Shown here: positions 35,955-36,677 of the stretch, piece by piece
Position numbering within the stretch: the first letter of the stretch is position 1
Layout: each line of letters opens with the position of its first letter
Source of the DNA: a virus
Virus record (IMG/VR): IMGVR_UViG_3300019730_000003
Coordinates: 1-36,677 of that record
Length of the DNA: 36,677 nt
Direction: 5' to 3' (one strand)
Position numbers and translations under genes: made by a program
The notes under the pieces: generated by a model
The model's database searches: none
Seen by the model: the letters and a program-made list of their open reading frames with translations, nothing else
Told to the model about the DNA's origin: nothing

Positions 35955-36427
35955 CTAATCCCCATAGCTATGTTATATCGGTCTTCAGGATGTGGTAGTG
36001 CTATGCCTTTGCTCTGCATGTCTCGCTCTATTTCCTGAAGATATTCTGTAAACTGTTTAGTCGTTGCGTTCGTCGTTGATGTTAGTTTGACAATATGGTC
36101 AGCCAGCGCTTGAGCGTCTTCTTTGAACCCCTCTGTGTGCACTTTTCTTACCGCCTGAATCATTGCTGCGTATCCTTCATCGTCTCTTTCATAGATGTAA
36201 ACTAGGATTCTTTTTTTTAGATCATAATGAACATCCTCTTTAAGCAAACCAAACTCGTTAGATATCACTGTAACCCATGTCCAGTATAAAGAGTTTTGCG
36301 CCACACTTCGGTTTTTCTTATGTTCTTTTATCTCCACTTGCAACAATGGATTTTTTGTCTGTGCATCTAAAAAAGCTTTCACCATGTTTATTTCATTTTT
36401 GGAGTGTATAACATAGATTTTTTTCAC
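35951..36427 (-). CDS. ninB: NinB-like recombination protein
   Basis: 158 residues from the GTG at 36427, which overlaps the upstream TGA (GTGA) and has GAGGGG about 5 bases before it; a GTG at 36433 is an alternative. The pattern 'LLQVEIKEHKKNRSVAQNSLYWTWVTVISNEFGL' (residues about 28-62) matches lambda NinB (Orf), an ssDNA-binding recombination mediator, as does the following helical region. NinB helps load the annealing protein, consistent with the Rad52-like gene in the same operon. Confidence 0.8.
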   Translation of the reverse strand: MKKIYVIHSKNEINMVKAFLDAQTKNPLLQVEIKEHKKNRSVAQNSLYWTWVTVISNEFGLLKEDVHYDLKKRILVYIYERDDEGYAAMIQAVRKVHTEGFKEDAQALADHIVKLTSTTNATTKQFTEYLQEIERDMQSKGIALPHPEDRYNIAMGIR

Positions 36428-36543
36428 AGCCACCCCTCAAGCAAAGCGTAGCCCATTATCAGCATAGTGTAGATACAACCGAGAACAAAACAACCGACTA
36501 AGAACATGTCTATTTTGTTTGCTATTAGTTTTATCTTTTGCAT
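36424..36543 (-). CDS. Tiny single-pass membrane protein, 39 residues
   Basis: Read directly: MQKIKLIANKIDMFLVGCFV… ending …ALLEGWL. Residues 12-35 are hydrophobic. The TGA overlaps the NinB-like GTG start, which supports real translation, though the upstream ribosome site (GGAG, further than usual) is weak. Together with the 47-residue membrane protein immediately before it, it forms a tandem of tiny membrane proteins inside the recombination operon. Confidence 0.6.
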   Translation of the reverse strand: MQKIKLIANKIDMFLVGCFVLGCIYTMLIMGYALLEGWL

Positions 36544-36564
36544 TTGGTTAGTAACTCCAATGGT

Positions 36565-36677
36565 TTAGCCGATAGACACCGACACGTTTTGATAAAACCA
36601 AATAGCTATTTCGGCCGCTTTCCATAAGCCTAGTGGTATGAAAATACAGCATAGCACAAAAAGTATTTTAAACCCTG
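36565..36677 (-). CDS. Small membrane protein, C-terminal part (continuation from position 1)
   Basis: This is the 3' part of the 47-residue gene that starts at 107. The overlap with the left end is the 76-base repeat; the new sequence is 36565-36601, which encodes the tail of the protein (…AIWFYQNVSVSIG) and the stop TAA. The next gene downstream starts at 36543, 21 bases after this stop. Confidence 0.7.
   Translation of the reverse strand, partial: GFKILFVLCCIFIPLGLWKAAEIAIWFYQNVSVSIG
36602..36677. repeat. Right copy of 76-bp exact terminal repeat
   Basis: Exact copy of bases 1-76. Dropping one copy gives a 36,601-bp circle in which the minus-strand reading frame starting at 107 continues to a stop at 36565. 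Confidence 0.95.

Noticed and set aside
1-36677. CRISPR arrays, insertion sequences, integrase or transposase genes
   Set aside because: I found no regularly spaced repeats, no terminal inverted repeats and no protein with integrase or transposase motifs.

Overview
The window is a complete genome of a tailed bacteriophage, opened at an arbitrary point. The first 76 bases (1-76) recur exactly as the last 76 (36602-36677), and a 47-codon gene reads in frame across the join, so the molecule is about 36,601 bp and was assembled as a circle. The genes point to a siphovirus: a lambda-type packaging and portal module, a tail tube protein, a tape measure protein and a frameshifted tail-chaperone pair, with no sheath. 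Shine-Dalgarno motifs are strong (GGAG, AGGA), and the lysis enzyme is an M15-type peptidase next to a small membrane protein. A Gram-negative, probably proteobacterial, host is my inference only. I see no integrase, transposase or convincing CI-type repressor.

Every supported gene is on the minus strand. Transcription runs leftward round the circle and ends at one strong intrinsic terminator (3147-3111) after the lysis genes. To its left lies the early region: two tiny genes, a promoter candidate (2877-2850), Cys-rich small proteins, a Gp157-like protein, a Rad52-type annealing protein, two tiny membrane proteins (one across the join) and a NinB-like protein. A good promoter (35014-34986) leads into a zinc-ribbon protein, an HNH nuclease, a replication initiator, a ParB-like plus PAPS-reductase-like pair (IbrB/IbrA type), small proteins, a VRR-NUC nuclease and a small HTH protein. 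The initiator gene carries five tandem 10-12 bp iterons followed by a purine/AT-rich tract, arranged like the lambda origin inside gene O. A second promoter (28578-28551), closely similar to the one at 2877, follows the HTH gene.

The 375-base stretch 28161-27787 is the only long region without a confident gene. It holds a 21-base direct repeat, a long hairpin and a 114-nt tRNA-like structure with an encoded CCA end, lying just upstream of a ribosome binding site.

From 27786 to 24497 come small accessory genes and a GpZ-like minor tail protein. The morphogenesis block then runs small terminase, tiny membrane protein, large terminase, gpW-like protein, portal, S49 protease with nested scaffold, cement protein and Mu gpT-type major capsid. 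Next come several small unknown beta-rich proteins, head-tail joining and tail terminator candidates, tail tube, chaperones joined by a -1 frameshift at G GGG GGC, tape measure, distal tail protein, a tail hub with an inserted seven-repeat propeller, a LamG-containing fibre, endolysin and holin candidate. I added several genes shorter than 60 codons from direct reading: 2391-2570, 13347-13520, 23634-23801, 27207-27374, 34825-34959, 36424-36543 and the gene across the ends.
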